A DNA stretch of 64,000 nucleotides from NCBI GenBank assembly GCA_006844765.1, contig SPJV01000215.1, forward strand, positions 1-64,000. Direction: 5' to 3'. The position numbers and the translations under genes are program-made. Below the pieces are notes generated by a model. That model was not told where the DNA came from, did not search any database, and saw only the letters and a list, made by a program, of their open reading frames with translations. The stretch comes from Alphaproteobacteria bacterium (GTDB lineage: Bacteria > Pseudomonadota > Alphaproteobacteria > UBA8366 > Aestuariispiraceae). Every line of letters begins with the position of its first letter. Within the stretch, counting starts at the first letter, position 1. Of this stretch, positions 35,411 through 44,059 are shown one piece after another.

Positions 35411-36263
35411 AGATCGCGTCAGCCTGGGCATAGTCCATATAGATTTCCTGCAGGCGCTTGGTGACCGGGCCACGTTTGCCATCACCAAGTGTGATCCCGT
35501 CGATAGATGTTACCGGGCAGATATAGGTCGACGCGCCGGTGATGAAGGCTTCATCCGCAGCGCGGGCTTCATCCAAGGTGAACTTGCGTTCTTCCAGGGC
35601 GACGGCGTTTTCCGCGACCAGAGCAAGCAGGCTCTTGCGGGTGCAGCCGGGCAGAATGTCGTTGGACAGCGGTCGGGTGATTAAGGTGCCGTCTTTCACG
35701 ATATAGAAACTGGTGCAGCCGCATTCCGTAACGAAGCCGTCTTCATGCATCAGCACCTCGGCGCCGCCCGCTTCTTTCGCGTCCATCTTGGCAAAGACGC
35801 TGCCCATCAATCCGACGGTTTTGATATCGCGCCGACGCCAACGGATATCCGGGCCGCTGACAATGGCGATGCCCTCATCATTCTCGCGGGTCTCCGCAGC
35901 GCTCTTCTCTTGCGTGAACATGAAGACCGTCGGCTCCGCCCCCCCTTTGGGCAGGAAATCCCGATCACCGTCCGAACCCCGGGTGATCTGCATATAGACC
36001 AGCCCTTCCTTAACCTCGTTCAGGCGCACCATCTCCCGCATCGTGGCGAGGATTTCCTCATCACTCATCGGTCGTTTCATTTTCATCTCACCCAGCGAGC
36101 GCTCCAACCGCGCCATATGAGTGGAAAAGCTGAGCAGCTTCCCATCGATAACCCCGGCCACTTCATAAATCGCATCGGCGAATAACAGTCCCCGATCAAA
36201 GATCGAGACCGTGGCCTCCTCCGGCTTACAGAAACGCCCATTGATGAAAACCGTGCGGCTCAT
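35409..36263 (-). CDS. dat: D-amino-acid aminotransferase, class IV
   Basis: This 284-residue fold-type IV aminotransferase has Lys148 (RRDIKTVGLM) as the PLP lysine and the glutamate in VTECGCTSF. Dat is the usual family member of this length with this spacing. It interconverts D-alanine and D-glutamate and so supplies peptidoglycan precursors; a branched-chain (IlvE-like) role is less likely. ATG 36263 (MSRTVFING) is chosen over the longer frame to 36473, which overlaps the KAP gene. Its stop codon touches the 59-bp repeat array. Confidence 0.85.
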   Translation of the reverse strand: MSRTVFINGRFCKPEEATVSIFDRGLLFADAIYEVAGVIDGKLLSFSTHMARLERSLGEMKMKRPMSDEEILATMREMVRLNEVKEGLVYMQITRGSDGDRDFLPKGGAEPTVFMFTQEKSAAETRENDEGIAIVSGPDIRWRRRDIKTVGLMGSVFAKMDAKEAGGAEVLMHEDGFVTECGCTSFYIVKDGTLITRPLSNDILPGCTRKSLLALVAENAVALEERKFTLDEARAADEAFITGASTYICPVTSIDGITLGDGKRGPVTKRLQEIYMDYAQADAI

Positions 36264-36378
36264 CCGATTACCCTCCAGATCCAAAATGAAGTCGCCAAGG
36301 ACACTTAGCCGGCCGAGTATGAAACGAAACACAGGATGCGCCAAGGATGATGAGAAGATTAGGGCTGTTGCCCGCATG

Positions 36379-38613
36379 TTACGAGCTGCTGAGTGTCTGT
36401 GCATACCTGTTTGCGACCTCAATCGGTGATGTCGAATCACGGGCACTGGATCGATAGTCGCGCCATAGTTCACGCAAGTTCAAGTCTGGAAGAAAACGCT
36501 GCATATGTATTTCACGGTTACTATGGATCGTCCGATAGGTCTCAGACCGTGCCCTCAATATCAGAATTCCATACATGTCATAATCTGATATTTCGTACGC
36601 GGGGAATCTTTCTTCATTGTTGAGATCAAATATGGACGTATGCGGGTTTCTAAGACTCGATGCGAAAAAGGGATAGTGGCTTTTGATACACCAAAGAAAC
36701 TTCTTGTCTTTATTGTTCATGACTTGGGTACGTTCTCTGTAGCTTTCAGAAAGCGTGACAAGCTCGGAATGTCCAAATGGTTGGATAAACTCAATGCTGT
36801 CCTTCATCGTGAATTCTTGCCCAATCGACAACGCACAATGCCAAAGGAGAGAGGCTGGTAAGTGAATCTGGCCTTCTTCGATCAAGTTTTTGACGTAGTT
36901 TGACCCGATCCAGTCGTTGCGGATATGTCGGGTCATCGCCGCGCGAACCAATACCGACGTCAGTTCCGCCCAATCGTTCCAGCTGTTGCTTTCGATGGGA
37001 TTGAAAGGCCGGTCGAAATATTGCCCGACGACGCGTAAAACCTCCCCAACATCATAGTCATCGAACCGGTGATGGAGGATCGTTCGAACCCTGAGGATTG
37101 CATGTCGAATTTTCCCGTCGCTATTGGCACGCTCCAACAACCGGTAGAGTGTGTCGCCTGGGCTTTCCAAAGCGGTCTCAAGTTCCGCGTAAGTCAGAAG
37201 CTTACTCGTCTGTTTAGATAAATCTTCGTCGTCGATACGGGTCTCTGTTTCGAAGTTCAGGAGTGTGGTAAGCGGCGTTTCATAACAGAGATGGGTATCT
37301 GTCCGAACGACTTCACTTGTGTCCTCTTCCTGAAGGGCCGGGAAGAGCTCGTGTAAAAGATCCTTCAATGCAGCATCGTCTTGGAAGGGGGCAAGGATGT
37401 CTTCATCAGCAAGAGTGTATTGCGATGGCGTTAAGAAACGCTCTGTAAGTTCGCGTTTGCCATCGACGGTTACTTTAGCGATATCGGTCTGCAGCCGCTC
37501 GGAAAGAACCGGCACCTTTGCTTCAAGCGCGCAGTAGCGGATAAGGTCGTCCCAATCCACTTCATGCCCGATCAACGGTAATCGCGCTTCAAAGGAGGTC
37601 GACATCCGCCGGATATCGCGAGGGCTCTTCAACACGTTTGGAATGAGTGTTCTTAAAAGGTCAGAAAGGCCGTCCTCCCACTCTTCCCGTTTTAGGCCAT
37701 AGGCTTCTACCTTGTAGGCCCGCGTAGTCCGGCAAAGCTGATTAACGGCAATTTGAACCAAGGCGGATTCATCGATTCGCGGCAGTCGTGTCTGCACTTG
37801 AACGATCTTCTCAAGATACTGATGACCGTGTTTAAGATCATTGCCTTCAGAGAGAGCGGTTGCGACCCGGTCGGGATCATAGGCGAGTAGGTAAGAGAAG
37901 CGCTCAAAATCCGCGACCGACTTTATTACTTGAACCAGCGCCCGAACCTCGCTGTCTGACAGGCGGTCGATTTCATCAATGAGCACGATCACGGATGTTT
38001 CCGTTTCCGTCAGCTTTTCGTCCATGCTTGTGCGGATTTCGTCGATGGATTGGACGCTTGCCTGTGCAATGACTTTTTCAAGACCAAGCCTGAACACTCC
38101 TAAGAGCCCGCCGTAATCTTGTGCGGCCTTGCGGACAGTGTCGCCCAGCTTGCTAAACGCTTTTAATCGCTTGTAGTCCTCGGTTCTTCGTTTCGCTTCT
38201 GCAAAAACTGTCTTCAGGAAAGCGCCGAGCATCGCTTCAGGGCCGGAATAGAGCCAGGGATTGAATTCAACAACGAGGACAGGTCGCGCGTCAGCCCCTT
38301 GCCGAAGCCGAATTTTTTCTAACCGCTCCTCAGTATGCCGTCGAATGCTTGAAAGGGCTGTCGACTTTCCACTACCCCAAGGGCCCGTTAATCCAACGAC
38401 CCAGCCTGTGGAAACCGGCCCTCTTCTTTGTGGTGCTAGGTCTTCATCGGATAATAGAAGTTTGGAAACACGCTTAACAAAGTTGCTATGTTCTACTCTG
38501 TCCGCATCATCAGCAGAACCCGCCGCCTCACGCAGGGTAACCACATCTGGAATGGATTCTGTTTCTGGGAACATTCTCACAGTGCCAAGAAGAAACTGGA
38601 CCCTTTCGATCAT
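36379..38613 (-). CDS. KAP-family P-loop NTPase
   Basis: This 744-residue protein has the Walker A GPWGSGKST, the KAP-typical FNPWLYSG and the Walker B VIVLIDEIDRLSDSEV (about residues 220-235). KAP NTPases often carry membrane helices inserted in the ATPase core; none is obvious here. The C-terminal 350 residues are unrecognised and more AT-rich. Bacterial KAP proteins are patchily distributed and some occur in defence-like loci, but no partner gene is visible. ATG 38613 is preferred over a GTG at 38637. It interrupts an otherwise housekeeping region and looks horizontally acquired. Confidence 0.85.
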   Translation of the reverse strand: MIERVQFLLGTVRMFPETESIPDVVTLREAAGSADDADRVEHSNFVKRVSKLLLSDEDLAPQRRGPVSTGWVVGLTGPWGSGKSTALSSIRRHTEERLEKIRLRQGADARPVLVVEFNPWLYSGPEAMLGAFLKTVFAEAKRRTEDYKRLKAFSKLGDTVRKAAQDYGGLLGVFRLGLEKVIAQASVQSIDEIRTSMDEKLTETETSVIVLIDEIDRLSDSEVRALVQVIKSVADFERFSYLLAYDPDRVATALSEGNDLKHGHQYLEKIVQVQTRLPRIDESALVQIAVNQLCRTTRAYKVEAYGLKREEWEDGLSDLLRTLIPNVLKSPRDIRRMSTSFEARLPLIGHEVDWDDLIRYCALEAKVPVLSERLQTDIAKVTVDGKRELTERFLTPSQYTLADEDILAPFQDDAALKDLLHELFPALQEEDTSEVVRTDTHLCYETPLTTLLNFETETRIDDEDLSKQTSKLLTYAELETALESPGDTLYRLLERANSDGKIRHAILRVRTILHHRFDDYDVGEVLRVVGQYFDRPFNPIESNSWNDWAELTSVLVRAAMTRHIRNDWIGSNYVKNLIEEGQIHLPASLLWHCALSIGQEFTMKDSIEFIQPFGHSELVTLSESYRERTQVMNNKDKKFLWCIKSHYPFFASSLRNPHTSIFDLNNEERFPAYEISDYDMYGILILRARSETYRTIHSNREIHMQRFLPDLNLRELWRDYRSSARDSTSPIEVANRYAQTLSSS

Positions 38614-38685
38614 ATAGGGAGTTTCTTGAAAAAACACTCGCTAAAAAAGTGCAGTAGCTGTGAGGTTGTGTCGGGTTCGGTGCCG

Positions 38686-39348
38686 CTATTTCTTCCAGGC
38701 CAGCATCAAGCCGTCGCCAATGGGGATCAGGCAGCTTTCGACGCGGGGGTCTTTATGGACCTCGGCATTGGTTTCGCGGATGGCGCGGGTGTCGGGGGTT
38801 TGGTCGCTCTTATCTGCGACAGCCCCACTCCAAAGCGTGTTATCGATGGCGATCAGACCGCCGGGGCGGATCAGGGTCAGACAGCGGTCGTAATAGGCGG
38901 GGTAGTTTTCCTTATCCGCATCGATAAACGCCATATCGAAACTGCCGGACTGGCCGCCTACAATCAGGGCATCGAGCGTCTGACGCGCCGGGGCGATGCG
39001 CAGATCGATCTTGTCCGCGACCCCGGCCTCTGCCCAATAGCGCTGGCCAATGGCGGTCCATTCCTCGCTGACATCACAGGCGATCAATTTCCCATCCGCC
39101 GGCAGAGCGCGGGCCATGGTCATGGCGCTGTAGCCAGTGAAGGTGCCGACCTCAATGATCCGGCGGGCACCCAGCATTTTGACGAGCAGCGTCATGAATT
39201 GTGCCTGCTCCGGCGAAATCTGCATGCCGCCATGCTCGGTCGCCAGGGTTTCCGCCTTCAATCGTTCGAAGATCGGATCCGGTTGGGCTGTGACTGATAA
39301 GAGATACGCATGCAACTCATCCGAAAGCCCAAGACTGCGCGCCGACAT
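38686..39348 (-). CDS. SAM-dependent O-methyltransferase (family 3)
   Basis: This 220-residue class I methyltransferase of the caffeoyl-CoA/catechol O-methyltransferase-like type has the SAM motif IIEVGTFTGYSAMTMA, the acidic residue LIACDVSEEW, and the metal-binding segments FIDADKENY and AIDNTLWSG. It methylates a hydroxyl on an unknown small acceptor. It lies downstream of the DUF3501 gene on the same strand with a 157-base gap, so co-transcription is uncertain. Confidence 0.9.
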   Translation of the reverse strand: MSARSLGLSDELHAYLLSVTAQPDPIFERLKAETLATEHGGMQISPEQAQFMTLLVKMLGARRIIEVGTFTGYSAMTMARALPADGKLIACDVSEEWTAIGQRYWAEAGVADKIDLRIAPARQTLDALIVGGQSGSFDMAFIDADKENYPAYYDRCLTLIRPGGLIAIDNTLWSGAVADKSDQTPDTRAIRETNAEVHKDPRVESCLIPIGDGLMLAWKK

Positions 39349-39505
39349 CCGTTTTGCTCCTCTTTCCGCCCCCTTCGCCTGACAGCGGCGCGGGAAGGCA
39401 TCCTGTTTCCATCCACTATCGTTGTATCACGGACAGCGATGTTTCCCACCCCCACCTAAACCCTCACGCAAAGGGGGGTAGGGATGAAGAATGTCGGGGC
39501 AAATG

Positions 39506-40099
39506 TCAGTCGAAGTCTCGGGCGAGGGCTTCCCGTGAGGCTTCATTCAGGACCGTCATATGGGCATAGGCATCATGTTTGAAACCAACGATGACCTGAG
39601 TGTCGGGTTTCCGGAATTTCGCGATCTGCTCCGCCGTGAAGGGGAAATGGATGAACTGGACAGAGGAGGCCTTGCCATCCGCCGTGGTCCGATCAACATC
39701 TTCTTCCGGTTGGCCGACGACTTCTTCGCCATCGAATTTGAAGAACATGGTTTCCTCGACCCCGCCGAGCCGGGCGAGGAAATTGGTGCGGCGTACCGGA
39801 TCGTCGATTTCGAACATCACGGTCGCAACCAGCTCTGCGCCTTTCGGCACCATCGGGTTGTAGGCTGACAGCTCATCGGCGATCTGCTCTTCCCCGCCTT
39901 TTTCGATGAACAGCATCTCATGGATTTGATGCAGCATCGTCTCATAGCATTCGAAATAGGCCGTCGCGACCGGACCGATCTCAATCCGGCGAGGTTTTTT
40001 GAGCGCAACCAATTCCGCCCGTCTCTGCTGGCGCAGCGGACCATAGGCTTCCGGCATCAGGATATCGTCACGGGTGATCTCGCGTTTCACAGCCATCAT
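39506..40099 (-). CDS. DUF3501 family protein
   Basis: This 197-residue protein matches the DUF3501 family by its opening REITRDDILMPEAYGPLRQQRR and the ETMLHQIHEMLFIEKGG segment. Its function is unknown, but DUF3501 genes are commonly found beside rubrerythrin and HdrD/GlpC-like Fe-S genes, exactly as here. The order on this strand is Irr, erythrin, Fe-S protein, DUF3501. A 16-bp perfect palindrome lies just before its start. Confidence 0.85.
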   Translation of the reverse strand: MMAVKREITRDDILMPEAYGPLRQQRRAELVALKKPRRIEIGPVATAYFECYETMLHQIHEMLFIEKGGEEQIADELSAYNPMVPKGAELVATVMFEIDDPVRRTNFLARLGGVEETMFFKFDGEEVVGQPEEDVDRTTADGKASSVQFIHFPFTAEQIAKFRKPDTQVIVGFKHDAYAHMTVLNEASREALARDFD

Positions 40100-40111
40100 A
40101 ATTTTGCTCCA

Positions 40112-40127
40112 CTTATGCCGGCATAAG
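40112..40127. promoter_or_regulatory. Perfect 16-bp palindrome before the DUF3501 gene
   Basis: CTTATGCCGGCATAAG has no spacer. It ends 12 bases before the DUF3501 start, between the Fe-S gene and DUF3501. It could be an operator, or a hairpin affecting translation. Confidence 0.4.
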
Positions 40128-40207
40128 GGCCGGGCTTGTTAAAGATACACACGACAAGAGGCGCATTGTTCCGGCGCGTCTGCCTGCGTGTCGTCCTTTC
40201 CGGCGGA

Positions 40208-41554
40208 TCAGAAGCCGTAGGCCTTGGCCATCAGGATAATCGGATGGGGCACCAGCTCCGGTTCCGGATCGCCTTCCTTGGCCGATTGATCGATGCCCTG
40301 CTTGATATGCATGCCTGCCAGGGGACATTCGGATGCGATATATTTCGATGCGCCATTCGCCTTCATCTGGCGATAGACCGGGCGGCCCACTTTCATGCCG
40401 ACCTCGAAATTATCCTTCATGATGCCCCAAGACCCGCCATGGCCGGAGCAACGCTCCACGACCGTCGGATTGGCGTCTGGGATCAGCTTCAACATTTCCG
40501 CTGCCTTCTGGCCCATATTTTGGGCCCGCGCATGGCAAGCAAGATGGACCGACATGCCGCCATCCAGTGGCTGCATACCCTCTGCGAGGCCGTCGGATTT
40601 GGCGATCTCAACAATATACTGGCTGAGGTCGCGGGTGGCGCGGGAAAGCGCGGCCACATCCGGGTCGTCCGGCACGATCAACGGCCATTCAAACTTCAGC
40701 ATCAAGGCGCAGGATGGGACCAGAGCGATCACGTCCTTACCAGCCTCAACATGCGGTTTAAGTGATTTGGCGACCGCGCGGGCTTTGTCGGCAACGGTCT
40801 GGATATCACCCTGTTCCATTTGCGGCATGCCGCAACATTCGGGATAGACCACTTCGGCGGCAATGCCGTTCTTGGCGAGCACATTAAGCGCAGCCTCCCC
40901 CACTTCCGGCGTATTGTAGTTGCCGTAGCAGGTGGCATAGATCACCGCTTGGCGGTCTTTCGCTGGGGCATCGGCGGCCGCTTGCGGTGGGTTGGCGCGT
41001 GCGCGGGACATCAACGTCTTGCCAACAAATTTCGGCAGCGCCGCGTCTTTATGAACCCCAAGCGTCTTTTCCATCAGGGGCCGGGTCAGGCTGTTGTCGC
41101 TATCGGAGGCCCAGTTGGCGATCCCGGCGGCGAGGCCTGCGAGCTTCCCGTTCCGATCGGTCATGGTCAGCTGACGTTCAGCTTGCCCGACCATGCCTTT
41201 GCGTTTCTCAATCGCGCGATAACGCAACATCAGATGGGGGAAGTCGAGATTGAACTCATGCGGCGGCACATAGGGGCATTTCACCATAAAACACATGTCA
41301 CACAACGTGCAGGCATCAACGACTGGCTTGAAATCGGCGCTGTCGACGGTATCCAGTTCGCCGCTTTCACTCTCGTCGATCAGATCGAACAGGCGCGGGA
41401 AGCTGTCGCAGAGATTAAAGCAACGCCGACAGCCATGGCAGATGTCGAAGACCCGGCGCAGCTCATCATCCAGCTTCGCTTCGTCATAGAAATCCGGGTT
41501 CTGCCAATCGATTGGGTGCCGGATCGGCGCTTCAAGGCTGCCTTCACTCATCAT
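40208..41554 (-). CDS. Fe-S oxidoreductase, HdrD/GlpC-like
   Basis: This 448-residue protein has two 4Fe-4S ferredoxin motifs near the N-terminus (CHGCRRCFNLCDSFP and CTLCDMCFMVKCP) and two CCG-like domains (PECCGMPQ, and the degenerate RCSGHGG) in the C-terminal half, as in heterodisulfide reductase D or GlpC. Such proteins pass electrons between quinone, flavin or thiol partners. Sharing a cluster with erythrin and DUF3501 suggests electron delivery for peroxide reduction, which is an inference. The start is ATG 41554 or 41551. Confidence 0.9.
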   Translation of the reverse strand: MMSEGSLEAPIRHPIDWQNPDFYDEAKLDDELRRVFDICHGCRRCFNLCDSFPRLFDLIDESESGELDTVDSADFKPVVDACTLCDMCFMVKCPYVPPHEFNLDFPHLMLRYRAIEKRKGMVGQAERQLTMTDRNGKLAGLAAGIANWASDSDNSLTRPLMEKTLGVHKDAALPKFVGKTLMSRARANPPQAAADAPAKDRQAVIYATCYGNYNTPEVGEAALNVLAKNGIAAEVVYPECCGMPQMEQGDIQTVADKARAVAKSLKPHVEAGKDVIALVPSCALMLKFEWPLIVPDDPDVAALSRATRDLSQYIVEIAKSDGLAEGMQPLDGGMSVHLACHARAQNMGQKAAEMLKLIPDANPTVVERCSGHGGSWGIMKDNFEVGMKVGRPVYRQMKANGASKYIASECPLAGMHIKQGIDQSAKEGDPEPELVPHPIILMAKAYGF

Positions 41555-41568
41555 CGTCTCCCGTATTC

Positions 41569-41658
41569 AAAACAGCTCGACTAGAAACAGCTTAACTCGA
41601 ACCTGCTCAGATCGAAGCTGCGCAACACGAAACTGCTCAATTCAAAACTGCCTGGCTC
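41569..41658. repeat. Six-copy degenerate 15-bp tandem repeat
   Basis: The units begin at 41569, 41584, 41599, 41614, 41629 and 41644, with consensus GAAACTGCTCAAxTC on the + strand. They lie wholly between the erythrin stop and the Fe-S gene start, covering its leader. A same-strand frame would read a five-residue periodic SFELS peptide, but no gene start supports it. Confidence 0.8.
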
Positions 41659-41782
41659 TTGGCAATAGGAAGATGCGGCCCCGATTTGATCAGGCATCAT
41701 CTTGCTATTGTCGCGTGAGACAGTGTTTTGGAAGGATAACAGGGGCGGTTCCCGTCGAGCCGCCCCCGAGACCCTAGTCGGA

Positions 41783-42202
41783 TTATCCGTCGAGCGAATC
41801 CAGAGCTTTCTGGAAACGGCCAGCGTGGCTCTTTTCCGCTTTCGCAAGCGTTTCGAACCAATCCGCGATTTCGTCGAAACCTTCTTCGCGAGCGGTCCGA
41901 GCCATGCCCGGATACATATCGGTGTATTCGTGGGTTTCACCCGCGATCGCCGCTTTCAGGTTTTTGGAGGTGTCACCAATCGGCTCACCGGTGGCCGGAT
42001 CGCCGGTCTCTTCGAGGAACTCGAGGTGACCATGCGCGTGGCCGGTCTCACCTTCCGCGGTTGAGCGGAAAACGGTGGCGACATCGTTGTAGCCTTCAAT
42101 GTCAGCCTTTTGTGCGAAATAGAGATAACGGCGGTTGGCCTGGCTTTCACCGGCGAATGCGTCTTTCAGATTGCCTTCGGTCTTGCTGCCCGCGAGCGAC
42201 AT
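41783..42202 (-). CDS. Erythrin (rubrerythrin without rubredoxin domain)
   Basis: This 139-residue ferritin-like four-helix protein has the di-iron ligands in [36 protein letters not shown] and [11 protein letters not shown] (two ExxH motifs). The C-terminal CxxC rubredoxin domain of classical rubrerythrin is missing. The family reduces hydrogen peroxide. The neighbouring Fe-S protein may act as electron donor in place of the absent domain. AGGAGAGG precedes the ATG, and an Irr-box-like palindrome lies about 105 bases upstream. Confidence 0.9.
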   Translation of the reverse strand: MSLAGSKTEGNLKDAFAGESQANRRYLYFAQKADIEGYNDVATVFRSTAEGETGHAHGHLEFLEETGDPATGEPIGDTSKNLKAAIAGETHEYTDMYPGMARTAREEGFDEIADWFETLAKAEKSHAGRFQKALDSLDG

Positions 42203-42307
42203 GATCCTCTCCTCTCGATAGGAATGAATATGGAAATTGTTCCCTTGTGACCCCGGCTAGCGGGATCGGAAGAGACTATGAGTGCGTCGAAACGCAAAGT
42301 CAATAGA

Positions 42308-42322
42308 TTGGAACTATTCTAA
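42308..42322. promoter_or_regulatory. Irr-box (ICE)-like palindrome before the erythrin gene
   Basis: TTGGAACTATTCTAA is a near-perfect inverted repeat (TTnGAA-N3-TTCnAA), resembling the iron control element bound by Irr in Rhizobiales. It lies in the 216-base gap between irr and erythrin. The motif is seen; binding is inferred. Confidence 0.55.
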
Positions 42323-42418
42323 ATAAAAAACTTTTATGGCGCCGGAAAATCGGGGGGGAGATTACCGCAGAGACTGGCTGGGAGGTTGGCAGGAAGGCTG
42401 GCGAAGAGATTAATCCGC

Positions 42419-42946
42419 TCAGGCGTTTGCCAAGCGGATCACCACATCAACCCGCTCAATCTTCGTTCCTTCCGGGGCGTCCGGCATCGCCGACAGGGCA
42501 ACGGACTCCAAGGGAATATCGATCAACTCCCCGGTTCGTTCCATGAAGAAATGGTGATGCGGGGCCATATTGGTATCAAAGAATGACTTGCCGGGCGCAA
42601 CGACAACCTCCCGCAACAGACCGGCGTCTGTGAACTGATTGAGGCTGTTATAGATCGTGGCAAGAGAGACCTTGATATCCGCATCCCGCGCCGCGCCATG
42701 CAGCGATTCGGCGGTGACATGCTGATCGCCTTTATCGAAAAGCAACCCGGTCAGGGCGAGGCGTTGACGCGTCGGACGCAGTCCCGCATCGCGCAATCTT
42801 TCCAGGTTTTGCGCTTCATATGCGGTCTCAGCAGCAGTCACATCAGCCGCGGTCGCATCAGCCGCATCAGCAGAAATCATATCATCAACACTGTCAGACA
42901 TACCGGTTCTTCCAGTCATCTTGGCCATAAGCGGGCTCCAGCGCAT
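42419..42946 (-). CDS. irr: Fur-family iron response regulator Irr
   Basis: This 175-residue Fur-family protein has a winged helix (RPTRQRLALTGLLF, SLATIYNSLNQFTDAGLL) and a dimerisation domain with the HHH cluster in SFFDTNMAPHHHFFMERTGELIDIP. This cluster, and the ending ERVDVVIRLA, match Irr, the heme-responsive regulator of alphaproteobacteria, rather than Fur, Zur or PerR. The CxxC zinc sites are absent, as in Irr. The Ala-rich N-terminal 35 residues are extra and the start could be at 42928, 42919 or 42901. It is probably the regulator of the downstream cluster. Confidence 0.85.
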   Translation of the reverse strand: MRWSPLMAKMTGRTGMSDSVDDMISADAADATAADVTAAETAYEAQNLERLRDAGLRPTRQRLALTGLLFDKGDQHVTAESLHGAARDADIKVSLATIYNSLNQFTDAGLLREVVVAPGKSFFDTNMAPHHHFFMERTGELIDIPLESVALSAMPDAPEGTKIERVDVVIRLANA

Positions 42947-42964
42947 TCCATCCGAACAGCTTTA

Positions 42965-42981
42965 TATATAATAATTCTAAA
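42965..42981. promoter_or_regulatory. Irr-box-like site before irr
   Basis: On the minus strand TTTAGAATTATTATATA carries one good half-site (TTTAGAA) and one weaker one, 19 bases before the irr ATG. Autoregulation is inferred. Confidence 0.45.
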
Positions 42982-43010
42982 CTGCATGAAAACCCAAATC
43001 TGAATCGAGG

Positions 43011-43919
43011 TTAGCGCCAGGCCGATTCAGGGCCTGCATAGCGCTTCGCAAGAAAGTCGATAAAGACCCGGACTTTTGCGGAAAGATGCCGGCCCGGCGG
43101 GTAGATCGCATACATGCCGACCGGTTCAGGTTCGAAAACCTCCAGCGCCGGTTCCAGAGTGCCTTTCTCCATCAGATCGCGACAGATGAAGGTTGGTTGT
43201 TGCACGCAGCCCTGGCCGGACGCCGCTGCCAGACCAAGCACATTGCCATTGTTGGACGACAGGCGGCCCGTCACTTTCACAGAGATCAGCTCCCGCGACA
43301 TCGGATCGGTGAACTGCCAGATATTCGGCAGGGTAAGAAGTGTGTAGGAAAAGCACTCATGATTGACCAGGTCACTCGGATGGGTGGGCTTACCATGTTT
43401 CTGCCAATAATCCGGTGAGGCCAGGAGAGAGCGACGGCAGCTGGCGATGCGCCGCGCGATCAGACTTGAATCCTCCAAAACCCCGATGCGGATGGCGAGG
43501 TCAAAGCCCTCTTCCAGGATATCGACCCGGCGATCGCTGAAATCAATATCAACGGTGACATCCGGATAGGCGGCAGTGAAATCCGGTAGTGCGGCGGCGA
43601 GATAGGCGATACCGAAACTCAACGGCGCTGTCACCCGCAAGCGACCCCGTGGCGAATCCTGAAGGTTTGTGACGGCCAGTTCCGCCTCTTCCGCCTGTTC
43701 GACAATCCGCTTGCAGCGCTCGTGAAAGGCCCGACCAACCTCCGTCAGGTTCAACCGACGTGTTGTCCGATTGAGCAATTGGGCGCCCAGGCGTGATTCC
43801 AGCCGGCTGACTTGCTTGCTTACGGCAGATTTTGACATACCTAGTGCTTCGGCCGCGCCGGTGAAGCTGCCGGCATCAATAACGGCGACGAAAATCGCGA
43901 TTCCACTTAAGTCCTGCAT
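43011..43919 (-). CDS. LysR-family regulator divergent from pirin
   Basis: This 302-residue LysR protein has the HTH GSFTGAAEALGMSKSAVSKQ and an effector domain with the FSDRRVDILEEGFDLAIRIG segment common to the large CrgA/AaeR-like subgroup. It is divergent from a pirin gene, with a GGAAAC-N5-GTTTCC inverted repeat between them. LysR-pirin pairs of this kind are common in proteobacteria. The inducer is unknown. Confidence 0.9.
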   Translation of the reverse strand: MQDLSGIAIFVAVIDAGSFTGAAEALGMSKSAVSKQVSRLESRLGAQLLNRTTRRLNLTEVGRAFHERCKRIVEQAEEAELAVTNLQDSPRGRLRVTAPLSFGIAYLAAALPDFTAAYPDVTVDIDFSDRRVDILEEGFDLAIRIGVLEDSSLIARRIASCRRSLLASPDYWQKHGKPTHPSDLVNHECFSYTLLTLPNIWQFTDPMSRELISVKVTGRLSSNNGNVLGLAAASGQGCVQQPTFICRDLMEKGTLEPALEVFEPEPVGMYAIYPPGRHLSAKVRVFIDFLAKRYAGPESAWR

Positions 43920-43937
43920 GGGAATACCCTCATACTA

Positions 43938-43954
43938 GGAAACAATAGGTTTCC
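43938..43954. promoter_or_regulatory. Inverted repeat, candidate LysR operator
   Basis: GGAAAC-AATAG-GTTTCC is a perfect 6-bp inverted repeat 18 bases before the LysR ATG. A further GTTTCC half-site lies at 43990-43995 toward the pirin gene. Confidence 0.55.
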
Positions 43955-44059
43955 AATATGCTGGATTAACGCGAAAGAAAAAACAATTATGTTTCCGCCA
44001 TCATTTCACTATGGATGGCCTCGGATAGTCCAACAGCACAGGGGAGAAGGACAGAGACA

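Noticed and set aside
35163..35684. Long + strand frame reading through the 59-bp repeats into dat
   Set aside because: The 59-base period is not a multiple of 3, so each repeat is read in a different frame, and the rest is antisense to dat.
41581..41940. 119-codon minus-strand ORF with a pentapeptide-like end
   Set aside because: It overlaps the erythrin gene in another frame, and the periodic end is the intergenic 15-bp repeat.
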